Positions 1 through 7,846 of a DNA stretch of 64,000 nt are shown here, in pieces; within the stretch, counting starts at the first letter, position 1; the number at the start of each line of letters is the position of its first letter. A program made the translations under genes and the position numbers. The DNA is from JAGWAJ01 sp026707615. Lineage in GTDB: Bacteria; Acidobacteriota; Vicinamibacteria; Vicinamibacterales; UBA8438. Below the pieces are notes generated by a model. That model was not told the origin of the DNA. It saw only the letters and a program-made list of their open reading frames with translations, and did not search any database. The stretch lies in assembly GCA_965207595.1 (NCBI GenBank), contig CBDBMW010000012.1, positions 1,612,001 to 1,676,000 of the forward strand, written 5' to 3'.

Positions 1-1
1 C

Positions 2-922
2 AACGCCCGCGGCGAGTACGACCTGCTGGTCGAGGGCACGGAGTTCCAGTTCGTCAGCCGCATGGGACGGAGCATGTGGCCGTTGCCGGCGCCGAACAAG
101 TGCTACGGATTCCCGGGACACGCCCGTCTCCACTACCAGAACGCGGGGTTCCTGACCGGGCTCGAGTCGGCCTTCGAGGAGCGCCTGCACCACCTGCACT
201 ACCTCGGCCCCTGGCGGGCGGCGCTCCGGCGGCGCTACCGCTGGGCCGGCGAGCAGCCGGCCGACGTGGGGCGGGCCGGCGAGTCGGCGGTGGGCGCCCT
301 GCTGGCGTCGCGGGAACGAGGCGAGACGGTGGGGCGCGGTCGGACCGGCCGGCGCCTGACGCTCGAGGAATACGTCGCACAGTGGCTGCGGGACCTCGAT
401 CTGGCCTACCACTTCCGGCTTGCCTCGCGGCCCGAGGACAGCCAGGTCTTCGAGGTGCGCGTGGCGAAGTCCGCGGACTCGCCGGAGGTGCTTGCCGCGG
501 ACGCCGGGGCCGGACTGGCCCAGGTTCTCCCGGTGCTCGCCCTCTGCTTTCGGGCGCCCGCGGGATCGACGGTCATCCTCGAGCAGCCGGAGCTGGGCCT
601 GCACCCGATGGCGCGGTCCGGGCTGGCCGACGTGCTGGTCGATGCCTGCCAGAAGCGCGGCCTGCAGATCCTGCTCGAGAGTCACAGCCAGCGCCTGCTG
701 CGCCGGCTCCAGCGCCGGCTCGCCGACAAGACGGTGGCGGAGGACGACGTGGCCCTGTATAACTGCACGGCGACCGACAGCCACTCCAGCCTGACCCCGC
801 TCGAGCTCGACCGCTACGGGAACATCCGGAACGTGCCCGAAGGCTTCTTCGGCGACGAGTTCGGGGAGATCGCAGCCATGAGCCTGGCCGGCCTGCAGCG
901 CCGCCGGGAGCCTCCCGAGTGA
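2..922 (+). CDS. AAA-family ATPase, C-terminal part (DUF3696-like), partial
   Basis: The frame is open from base 2, so the N-terminus with the Walker A motif lies outside the window; about 306 residues are visible. The segment ILEQPELGLHP, about 190 residues into the visible part, is a Walker B plus signature region of SMC/OLD-type ATPases. It is followed about 35 residues later by ESHSQRLL, the H-loop-like motif of the AAA_21/DUF3696 group. Such proteins are predicted ATPases, often in defence or DNA-repair contexts, but no nuclease partner is visible here. The stop overlaps the next gene by four bases (GTGA), so the two are probably co-transcribed. Family assignment is good; the role is unknown. 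Confidence 0.75.
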   Translation, partial: NARGEYDLLVEGTEFQFVSRMGRSMWPLPAPNKCYGFPGHARLHYQNAGFLTGLESAFEERLHHLHYLGPWRAALRRRYRWAGEQPADVGRAGESAVGALLASRERGETVGRGRTGRRLTLEEYVAQWLRDLDLAYHFRLASRPEDSQVFEVRVAKSADSPEVLAADAGAGLAQVLPVLALCFRAPAGSTVILEQPELGLHPMARSGLADVLVDACQKRGLQILLESHSQRLLRRLQRRLADKTVAEDDVALYNCTATDSHSSLTPLELDRYGNIRNVPEGFFGDEFGEIAAMSLAGLQRRREPPE

Positions 923-3249
923 AAGCCGGCCGGCCGGCGCGCCTCGCCGCCCGCGGCTTCCTGCTGCTGGCCGCGGTGGCGGGGCTTCCGGCGCCGGGCG
1001 CGGCCGGCGGCCAGGCCGGGCTGCAGATGCCGGCGGGACGGTTCTTCGGCCCGCCGCCGCCCGTTCCGCCCGCGGTCATCAACCGGGGCCCCGACGGCGG
1101 CGTGACGGTCCGCGCGGTGCGGGTCGACGAGCCGCTCGGCATCGACGGCCGGCTCGACGAGCCGGTGTTCGCGCGGGTGCCGGCGATGTCGGACTTCGTC
1201 CAGAACGACCCCGTCGAGGGGGCGCCGGCCTCGGAGAGGACGGAGCTCTGGATCCTCTTCGACCGCGAGAACGTCTACGTCGTGGCCCGCTGCTGGGAGA
1301 GCCGGCCCGACCTCGTCATGGCGAGCGAGATGCGGCGCGACAACACCCGCATCGTCCGCGACGACAACTTCGCCTGGTCGTTCGACACCTTCTACGACCG
1401 GCGCAACGCCGTGCTGTTCGAGGTCTCGGCGGTGGGCGGGCGGATCGATGCGCAGGTCACGAACGAGCAGCAGATCAGCATCGACTGGAACCCGGTGTGG
1501 GACGTCGCGGTAGGCCGTTTCGACGGCGGCTGGACGGTCGAGGCGGCCCTCCCCTTCAAGTCCCTGCGCTACCGGGGCGCCGGCCCGCAGGTGTGGGGGG
1601 TGCAGGCCCGGCGGGTCAACCGCTGGCGGAACGAATCGTCCTACCTGACGCCGCTGACCGCGGCCCAGGGCCTGCGCGGGCACTTCCGGGCGTCGCTCGC
1701 GGCGACGCTGGTGGGCATCGACGCGCCGCCCGCGTCCCGGCTCTTCGAGGCCAAGCCCTACGCCATCGGCGACCTGACGACCAGCACCGTGACCGCGGAA
1801 CCCTTCGCCAACGAGCTCGGGGCCGCCGGCGGGCTCGACGTGAAGCTCGGCGTGACGCAGGGCGTGACCGCCGACTTCACCGTCAACCCGGACTTCGCGC
1901 AGGTGGAGGTGGACGAGCAGCAGATCAACCTGACGCGCTTCAACCTGTTCTTCCCCGAGAAGCGCGAGTTCTTCCTGGAGAACCAGGGCATCTTCGGCTT
2001 CGGCGGCGTCGCCACCGCGGGACGCTTCGCCGGCGTCAGCGACACCCCGGTCCTCTTCTACAGCCGCCGCATCGGCTTGACCCAGGACTTCCGGTCGGTC
2101 CCGCTGCGGGCCGGCGGACGGGTGACGGGGCGCGCCGGCGCGTTCACTTTCGGCGCCCTGAACATCCGGGCCGGGGACGCGCCGCAGGCGCTGGACGGAC
2201 CCGCCGGGGGGGCGGGCGCCCGCGCCACCAGCTTCACCGTGCTGCGGGCGCGGCGCGACCTCCTGCGGCGCTCCAGCGTCGGCGCCATGTTCACGGGGCG
2301 CTCGGTCGCCATCGACGGCCGGGGCCGGAACACGGCGTACGGCGTCGACGGCGCCTTCGGGTTCTTCGACGACCTGACCATCAACACCCACTGGGCCCGG
2401 ACGCGCAGCGAGGGCCGGACCGGCGACGAGACCAGCTATCGGGGGCACCTCGACTATGCCGGCGACCGCTACGGCGTGCAGCTCGAGCACCTGCTGGTCG
2501 GGGACGCCTTCAACCCCGAGGTCGGCTTCGTCCGCCGCCGCGACATGCGCCGCAGCTTCGCCGAGTTCCGCTTCAGCCCGCGGCCGCGGTCGATCGACTG
2601 GGTGCGCCGCTTCGTCTCGACGGGCTCGTTCGCCTACGTCGAGAACCTCGCCGGGCAGGTCGAGACCCGCGAGACGCTCGCGTCGTTCGCCATCGAGCTC
2701 GACAACAGCGACGTGCTCACGGTCGGAGGGTTGCGGTCGTACGAGTTCCTGCCCCGGCCGTTCCCCATTTCGCGCGAGGTGACGCTTCCGGTCGGCGGCT
2801 ACGACTTCGCGACCGTCAACGTCGGCTACGATTTCGGGCAGCAGCGGCCCTGGTCGGCGAACGTCCTCGCCGAGCACGGGACGTTCTACAGCGGGCACCG
2901 GACGGGGGTGACGGTAACGCGGGGGCGCGCGAGCCTCACCAATCAGCTCTCGGTGGAGCCGCTGTGGTCGATCAACTGGATCGACCTCGTCGAGGGAGCG
3001 TTCACCACCAATCTCATCGGCACGCGCGTGACCTACACGATGACGCCGCTCATGTTCACCAGCGCCCTCGTGCAGTACAACTCGAGCATGGACGGCGTGT
3101 CGGCCAACGTCCGCTTCCGCTGGGAGTACGAGCCCGGGAGCGAGCTCTTCGTCGTCTACAACGAGGACCGCGACACGACCACCCGCCGCTTCCCGGGCCT
3201 CCGGAACCGGGCCTTCGTCGTCAAGTTCAATCGCCTCTTCCGCTTCTGA
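919..3249 (+). CDS. DUF5916 outer-membrane protein with CBM9-like domain
   Basis: 776 residues from a GTG start that overlaps the stop of the ATPase gene. An N-terminal signal peptide (LLLAAVAGLPAPGAAG) is followed by a carbohydrate-binding family 9-like beta-sandwich at about residues 70-240 (IDGRLDEPVF near its start). A long region then contains the typical FNLFFPEKREFFLEN motif near residue 345 and alternating short strands to a C-terminal RLFRF, as expected for an outer-membrane barrel ending in an aromatic residue. Proteins of this family are abundant in Acidobacteriota and Bacteroidota and have no firm function. Fusion of a sugar-binding-like domain to a barrel suggests surface binding of a substrate; that is inference. 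Confidence 0.85.
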   Translation: MKAGRPARLAARGFLLLAAVAGLPAPGAAGGQAGLQMPAGRFFGPPPPVPPAVINRGPDGGVTVRAVRVDEPLGIDGRLDEPVFARVPAMSDFVQNDPVEGAPASERTELWILFDRENVYVVARCWESRPDLVMASEMRRDNTRIVRDDNFAWSFDTFYDRRNAVLFEVSAVGGRIDAQVTNEQQISIDWNPVWDVAVGRFDGGWTVEAALPFKSLRYRGAGPQVWGVQARRVNRWRNESSYLTPLTAAQGLRGHFRASLAATLVGIDAPPASRLFEAKPYAIGDLTTSTVTAEPFANELGAAGGLDVKLGVTQGVTADFTVNPDFAQVEVDEQQINLTRFNLFFPEKREFFLENQGIFGFGGVATAGRFAGVSDTPVLFYSRRIGLTQDFRSVPLRAGGRVTGRAGAFTFGALNIRAGDAPQALDGPAGGAGARATSFTVLRARRDLLRRSSVGAMFTGRSVAIDGRGRNTAYGVDGAFGFFDDLTINTHWARTRSEGRTGDETSYRGHLDYAGDRYGVQLEHLLVGDAFNPEVGFVRRRDMRRSFAEFRFSPRPRSIDWVRRFVSTGSFAYVENLAGQVETRETLASFAIELDNSDVLTVGGLRSYEFLPRPFPISREVTLPVGGYDFATVNVGYDFGQQRPWSANVLAEHGTFYSGHRTGVTVTRGRASLTNQLSVEPLWSINWIDLVEGAFTTNLIGTRVTYTMTPLMFTSALVQYNSSMDGVSANVRFRWEYEPGSELFVVYNEDRDTTTRRFPGLRNRAFVVKFNRLFRF

Positions 3250-3300
3250 CGGGGCGTCGGCGGGGGGCGGCCTCCGGCGGCAAGGTCGCGCAGCGGCTTC

Positions 3301-3358
3301 CGCTCGGCGCCCAACCCAGTCCTTCAGGAGCCCGCGCCGTTCTACGGCGCAGACTCCT
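3301..3358. repeat. Dispersed palindromic repeat, copy 1 (type A)
   Basis: 58 bases that match 19461-19518 with only two differences. Positions 3326-3340 and 3344-3358 form a 15-base-pair hairpin with one mismatch and a three-base loop (AGGAG..GCGCCGT / ACGGCGC..CTCCT). It lies between two convergent genes. The TAG stop of the CoA-transferase gene sits at the loop, so the last few codons of that gene are repeat sequence. It may serve as a bidirectional terminator. Confidence 0.85.
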
Positions 3359-4538
3359 GGCCGGGCGCTCGCGCGCCGACCACCCCGGCGGCGATCAGCG
3401 CTTCGACGTCGACGCGGCGGTCGCCGCTGCCGTCGCCGATGCCCCAGGCCCGAAGCGTCTCGCGCGGCTCCGAGCCGGCCGGGGCGGGGTCGCTGCGGAT
3501 CCGGGTCGGGGTGCGGCTGAAGCGGGGGGCGGCGTTGGGTTGCCAGCGACCGGCACGCTGCACGAACGTCTCGCGCGCGCGGTTGTGGGGGTGTCGCGGC
3601 GCCTCGTCCATGTCGAGGACGGGGGCCACGCACGCGTCGCTCCCCTCGAACGCGGCCATCCACTCGTCGCGCGTCCGGGAGCGGAAGACGGCGGCCAGCT
3701 TCGTCTTGTGCGCGGGCCAGTCCCGCCGCGGCGCCTGCGGCAGCGTGTCCGGATCGAGACCGAGGCGCCGGAGGAGCTCCGCGTAGAACTTCGGCTCGAT
3801 GGCGGCCACGGCGAGGTAGCGCCCGTCGCGCGTCTCGTAGACGTCGTAGTAGTGGGCGCCGCCGTCGAGGACGTTCGTCCCGCGCCGGTCGTCCGCGAGC
3901 CCGGCCGCGCGCAGGGCGTAGGCGGCGGTCATCAGCGACGCGGCGCCGTCGACCATCGCGGCGTCGACCACCTGCCCCCGTCCCGACCTCCGCGCCTCGA
4001 CGAGCGCCGCCAGGACCCCCACGGCCAGGTACAGCGCGCCGCCGCCGAAGTCCCCGACGAGGTTCAGCGGCGGCGCCGGCGGCTGCCCGGCGCGGCCGAT
4101 CGCGTGCAGGGCGCCGGTCAGGGCGATGTATCCGAGGTCGTGTCCCGCCGTCCCGGCGAGGGGGCCGCTCTGCCCCCATCCGGTGACGCGGCCGTAGACG
4201 AGCCGCGGGTTGCGGCGCGTGCACGGCTCGGGTCCGAGCCCCAGGCGCTCCGTCACTCCCGGGCGGAAGCCCTCGATGAGCGCGTCGGCCCGCTCGACCA
4301 GCGCCAGCACCAGATCGGTGCCGGCCGGCTGCTTGAGATCGACGGCCACCGCCGGCCGGCTGCGGTGCAGCAGATCCGCCTCCGGAGGAAGGTCGAAGCC
4401 GAGGCCGGAGGGCGCGACGCGCTCGATGCGCAGCACGTCGGCGCCCAGCTCGGCGAGCAGCATGCCGCACATCGGGCACGGCCCGAGCCCGGCGAGCTCG
4501 ATCACCCGGACGCCGTCCAGCGGTCCCCGCGCTTCCAT
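3342..4538 (-). CDS. CaiB/BaiF-family CoA-transferase (alpha-methylacyl-CoA racemase-like)
   Basis: 398 residues. The start LDGVRVIELAGLGPCPMCGMLLAELGA-type region (residues 6-32) is the hallmark of family III CoA-transferases and alpha-methylacyl-CoA racemases. The racemase-type catalytic pair seems present: His in TAGHDLGY (about residue 131) and Asp in NLVGDFGGG (about residue 160). This favours a racemase or branched-acyl-CoA epimerase over a formyl- or carnitine-CoA transferase, although the substrate cannot be read from sequence. It is transcribed alone, convergent with the DUF5916 gene. The last residues (QESAP) and the TAG stop are encoded by a copy of the dispersed palindromic repeat, which suggests that the insertion reshaped the C-terminus. 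Confidence 0.88.
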   Translation of the reverse strand: MEARGPLDGVRVIELAGLGPCPMCGMLLAELGADVLRIERVAPSGLGFDLPPEADLLHRSRPAVAVDLKQPAGTDLVLALVERADALIEGFRPGVTERLGLGPEPCTRRNPRLVYGRVTGWGQSGPLAGTAGHDLGYIALTGALHAIGRAGQPPAPPLNLVGDFGGGALYLAVGVLAALVEARRSGRGQVVDAAMVDGAASLMTAAYALRAAGLADDRRGTNVLDGGAHYYDVYETRDGRYLAVAAIEPKFYAELLRRLGLDPDTLPQAPRRDWPAHKTKLAAVFRSRTRDEWMAAFEGSDACVAPVLDMDEAPRHPHNRARETFVQRAGRWQPNAAPRFSRTPTRIRSDPAPAGSEPRETLRAWGIGDGSGDRRVDVEALIAAGVVGARAPGQESAP

Positions 4539-4674
4539 GTCCTGTCGGGCGGCGCGAGCCCGGGCGCGCGACCGCCCGCGGCGCCGCCGGGTCGACGGAG
4601 CGCCGGCCCGCGTCGGTACATCGCGCCGGGAGGCGGCGCGGCGCGCGCCCGCTGCGGGAGGCCGCGCCGGTGCG

Positions 4675-5526
4675 TCAGTGAGTCAGGCCGTACATCCAGT
4701 AGTTGATGCCGAGCTCGAAGCCGTTGTTCATCGGCTCGATGGGAAAGAACCCGGTCCCGCCCGACTGCCAGTACTCGGCGAGGTTGGTGTTGTAGTTGGC
4801 GATCGACATCAGGCGGCCGGACGGGTCGTTGTCCTCGAAGAGGCCGAAGTACTCGGGCGTCAGGCCGGCCAGGTGGTGGTTGTAGGGGTTCGGGAGGTCG
4901 ATCTCCTCGACGAGGAAGAACGCGTCGAAGATGGGGTGCGTCGGGTCCAGCCGCAGCCAGCGCCCGTCCGGCAGGACGCGGCGCATCTGGGCCTCGAAGT
5001 TCTCCCACTGCCGCCCCTCGAAGTCGTTGAAGATGACGAAGCCGCCCTTCAGCAGGTACTCCCGCAGCCGCTCCGCTTCCTCGTCCGTCATGGTCCAGAA
5101 GCCCGGCTCCTGCATCAGGGCGATGGGGTGCTCGAAGAGCGTCGGACTGTCCAGGGTCAGGATGAGGCTGCCGTCGACCTTCGCGTCGACCGTCGTGAAG
5201 TCGTTGAGCAACCCCATGAGGTACTGCTCGGCCCGCGGGAACTCGTGCAGCCACATGTTGTAGCCGCGGCCGTAGGTGCGGGCCCCGAACGTCCCCTGCG
5301 TCCAGCGCAGCCGCACGAAGGTGACCTCCGCGTCATACGGCAGCGTGATGCTGCCCCAGTTGCCGAGGCCGCGGAACAGCGACTGGGCCGATACGACGGT
5401 GACGCCCGCGAGCGCCCCGGCCAGCGCAAGGCCGATGGTCGCGACGGTTGCACGCTGAACGGCTCGCCTGCGTCCACCGTGAACGCGTCGCCACGTCTCT
5501 CGAATCCATCCGACTGTTCGAAGCAC
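4675..5526 (-). CDS. DUF4159 domain-containing secreted protein
   Basis: 283 residues. A basic N-terminus and one hydrophobic stretch (about residues 27-46, ending in VVSAQS) form a signal peptide. The mature part matches the DUF4159 type: TYGRGYNMWLHEFPRAEQ, then LLNDFTTVDAK, LEHPIALMQEPGF-like text, and GGFVIFNDFEG near residue 165. DUF4159 has a class I glutamine-amidotransferase-like fold. It often occurs with MoxR/DUF58/BatA-type membrane gene clusters, but no such neighbours are here. It stands as a single gene on the minus strand. Function unknown; probably envelope-associated. Confidence 0.82.
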   Translation of the reverse strand: MLRTVGWIRETWRRVHGGRRRAVQRATVATIGLALAGALAGVTVVSAQSLFRGLGNWGSITLPYDAEVTFVRLRWTQGTFGARTYGRGYNMWLHEFPRAEQYLMGLLNDFTTVDAKVDGSLILTLDSPTLFEHPIALMQEPGFWTMTDEEAERLREYLLKGGFVIFNDFEGRQWENFEAQMRRVLPDGRWLRLDPTHPIFDAFFLVEEIDLPNPYNHHLAGLTPEYFGLFEDNDPSGRLMSIANYNTNLAEYWQSGGTGFFPIEPMNNGFELGINYWMYGLTH

Positions 5527-5970
5527 GGCCCCTCCTCGCCTTGACGCCGCAGCGGGCGATCGGCGCCGACGATCACCAGGGTTCGACAGTCGATTCTACT
5601 CGTCCCGCGGTCCGGCGGCGCGGGAAGATGTCGATCCCATACCCACCCTCCCGCCTTGACCGGACCGCCCGCCGTTGGAGCACCAGCACGACGACGGGGC
5701 CGACGGGAGTTACGAGAGACCCGCCGCCTGGCTTCGCAAGAGGGAGGGGAGCCGCGAGGCTCAGGTCTCGGGGCGGGCGGGCTATCATGTGGCTCGCCCT
5801 CGCCTGAGGTTGGTCGCAGAGTCGCGCAATCGCGACTGTGGCAGAAGATCGAGCAGTACGGCGAGGACTTCCGGAAGGTGGTCAACGACGATCATCACAC
5901 GCGCGACGGTCGACTGACGCAGGCGGCCACGTAAGCTGCCCGCCGAGGCGTATCGCCAAGGGATTCTGGA
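5527..5970. other. 444-base gene-poor stretch
   Basis: Several short open frames overlap here on both strands, but none resembles a known family or has a convincing ribosome-binding site. A small perfect hairpin (AGTCGCG-CAAT-CGCGACT, 5820-5837) sits about 130 bases before the nucleotidyltransferase gene and could be an operator or part of a leader. Base composition drops from about 5.8 kb onward, marking the edge of the lower-GC HEPN-MNT patch. Confidence 0.4.
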
Positions 5971-6459
5971 ATGCCGAATATGCGGGGCGCCACGGCACAC
6001 GCCACGCGCGGTGGCAGCGCGGGCGGGAAGCGGGCCGGTTCAACGAGCGGCAATCCAGCGCACCATGTCCACCCGAGGGCGCCCGGCCGCTACGACGCCA
6101 CGGCCAGGGAGTGGCGCGGGATCAACCCGGACGGCACGGTGGACGAAACCATGCTGGCCGAGGTCACGGCTGCGATCGTCGCGGCCGTGCAGCCACAGAA
6201 GATAGTTCTGTTCGGGTCCGCCGCACGGGGCACGATGGACCGCAACAGCGATATCGATTTGCTCGTCATCAAGGACGGCGTCCGGTACCGGAGAACTGCC
6301 GCAAGAATCCACATGCAGCTGCCGGCTCGGGCACGGCAGATCGACATCGTCGTCGCCTCGACGATCGATGTCGCGCGCCATCGGCACAAGCCGTACTATG
6401 TGTTCGAACCGGCGCTCCGGGAAGGCCGCGTGCTCTATGACGAGACAGCGGACACCTGA
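5971..6459 (+). CDS. MNT-type nucleotidyltransferase (HEPN-MNT antitoxin-like)
   Basis: A minimal nucleotidyltransferase. The catalytic signature GSAARG followed by NSDIDLLV (near residues 85-100 of the longest frame) is the Pol-beta superfamily G-S-x10-D-x-D motif, intact. In HEPN-MNT toxin-antitoxin pairs the MNT protein adds AMP groups to a tyrosine of the HEPN toxin. The longest ATG frame (162 residues) has an N-terminal region rich in Gly, Ala and Arg that is not typical of the family. Starts at 6139 (GTG) or 6151 (ATG), just before MLAEVTAAIVAAV, fit the usual length better. It overlaps the following HEPN gene by 23 bases. Base composition is lower in GC than the neighbourhood, consistent with horizontal transfer. 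Confidence 0.85.
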   Translation: MPNMRGATAHATRGGSAGGKRAGSTSGNPAHHVHPRAPGRYDATAREWRGINPDGTVDETMLAEVTAAIVAAVQPQKIVLFGSAARGTMDRNSDIDLLVIKDGVRYRRTAARIHMQLPARARQIDIVVASTIDVARHRHKPYYVFEPALREGRVLYDETADT

Positions 6460-6883
6460 AGACGCGCGGTTCTGGCTGCGGGAGGCGGACGAGCGGCTGA
6501 CACACGCCGGACGGTACGTCGCCGATGAGAACCCGAAGATCCTGTGCGAGCAAGCGGCATACGCGGCCGAGTTCGCGATCAAGGGCGTCATCGTTGCCAG
6601 AGGCGTCAACTTCAGATTCACGCACGACATCCGAGCACTCCTCGAGGAAGCGAGGGAGGCCGGAGAACGGATCCCGCCGGAATTGGAGCGGGCAAAGCAG
6701 CTGACCGCGTACGGCGGCGCGGGGCGATACGAGTTCGACGGAGATCCCGACGCGGCCCGGGTATCCAAGAACGACTATGACGACGCCCTGGATGCTGCGA
6801 CAGCAACGGTCCGGTGGGCTCACGAGCGAGTCGAGCGGCTACTGCGGAAGCGGGATCGCCCCACCGGCGGGGCAGAAGGCTAG
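6437..6883 (+). CDS. HEPN-domain protein (toxin partner of MNT)
   Basis: 148 residues from the ATG at 6437, which lies inside the end of the nucleotidyltransferase gene. The pattern EDARFWLREADERLTHAG, then CEQAAYAAEFAIKGVI, then FTHDIRALLEEA, is that of four-helix HEPN proteins. In toxic HEPN RNases the motif is R-x4-6-H; here the only candidate is R(x7)H before FTHDI, so ribonuclease activity is uncertain. The overlap with the MNT gene implies tight co-expression, as in HEPN-MNT toxin-antitoxin modules. An alternative reading is a non-toxic HEPN-MNT pair that modifies some other substrate. Confidence 0.83.
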   Translation: MTRQRTPEDARFWLREADERLTHAGRYVADENPKILCEQAAYAAEFAIKGVIVARGVNFRFTHDIRALLEEAREAGERIPPELERAKQLTAYGGAGRYEFDGDPDAARVSKNDYDDALDAATATVRWAHERVERLLRKRDRPTGGAEG

Positions 6884-6949
6884 AGGAACAGAGGCCCGCG
6901 CCGCCTGGCCTCGCTTGACACTCGCCGTGGCGGGGCCATAATCGCGGTG

Positions 6950-7846
6950 ATGCAACGGGCGGTGCGGACGGGAGCGGGGCTCGGAGCCCTGCTCCTGCTG
7001 GCGGCGACTGGTGGTGTCGGCAGTGCATCGACGGTGCCCGGGCCAGCCGGCAGCATCCGGGGCGAGGCCGGGCAGGCGCAGGACGAGCGGCGCCAGGCGC
7101 CGTACGACGCGCAGCAGCGGCCTCCCGGCAACCCCGCGATCATCGCCCGTGGACAGGTGCTGTACGGCATCCACTGCCGTGGCTGCCACGGCATCGATCT
7201 CCGGGGCGGAGACCTCGGGGGCCCCAACCTGCTGCGCTCGCAGCTCGTGCTGCGGGACCGGCAGGGCGAGCTGATCTGGCCCGTGCTCCGCGACGGGCAG
7301 TCGACGCCCGGCGTGTCGTCGATGCCGGCACAGTCGCTCTCCGAGACCGATGCGGCCGCCGTCGCCGAGTTCATCCACAGCATCCTCGCCACGTCGACGC
7401 GGCAGGGCGGGCCGCCGGCCGGTCCCGAGATCGAGCTCGATATCGTGGTGGGCGACGCGGCGGCCGGACGCGCGTACTTCGAGGCGACCTGCACGTCGTG
7501 CCACGCCGCCGACGGGGATCTGGCGGGGATTGCGACGCGGATTCCCGATGCGAAGACGCTCCAGAACACCTGGGTGCGGGGCCGGCAGCGCGGCGCACCC
7601 CGCCCGCCCGTGCGCGTCACCGTGACGGAGGTGTCGGGCTCGCGCACGGAGGGCCGCCTCGCACGCCTCGACGACTTCCTCGTGGCGCTGACGACGGACG
7701 ACGGCCGGCGCCGGTCGTTCCGCCGGCGGGGCGGCACGCCGCGGGTGGAGATCGAAGACCCGATGGCGCGACACACCGAGCTCCTCGGCGTCTATTCCGA
7801 CGCGGACATTCACAACGTCACCGCGTACCTGGTCACCCTGCAATGA
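6950..7846 (+). CDS. Periplasmic dihaem c-type cytochrome
   Basis: 298 residues from the ATG at 6950 (a GTG lies immediately upstream at 6947). A signal peptide (GALLLLAATGGVGSAS) is followed by two c-type haem sites: CRGCH at about residue 75 and CTSCH at about residue 180, each with downstream Met residues as possible axial ligands. The stop overlaps the start of the quinoprotein gene (ATGA, 7843-7846). The two therefore form an electron-transfer unit in which the cytochrome probably accepts electrons from PQQ and passes them to the respiratory chain. The C-terminal third (about residues 200-298) is beta-rich and not assigned. Confidence 0.88.
   Translation: MQRAVRTGAGLGALLLLAATGGVGSASTVPGPAGSIRGEAGQAQDERRQAPYDAQQRPPGNPAIIARGQVLYGIHCRGCHGIDLRGGDLGGPNLLRSQLVLRDRQGELIWPVLRDGQSTPGVSSMPAQSLSETDAAAVAEFIHSILATSTRQGGPPAGPEIELDIVVGDAAAGRAYFEATCTSCHAADGDLAGIATRIPDAKTLQNTWVRGRQRGAPRPPVRVTVTEVSGSRTEGRLARLDDFLVALTTDDGRRRSFRRRGGTPRVEIEDPMARHTELLGVYSDADIHNVTAYLVTLQ

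Noticed and set aside
814..4479. Minus-strand open frame of 1221 codons
   Set aside because: Antisense to the DUF5916 gene and out of frame with the CoA-transferase; no recognisable domains.
5527..5970. Short open frames on both strands before the MNT gene
   Set aside because: They overlap each other, lack ribosome-binding sites and resemble nothing known.
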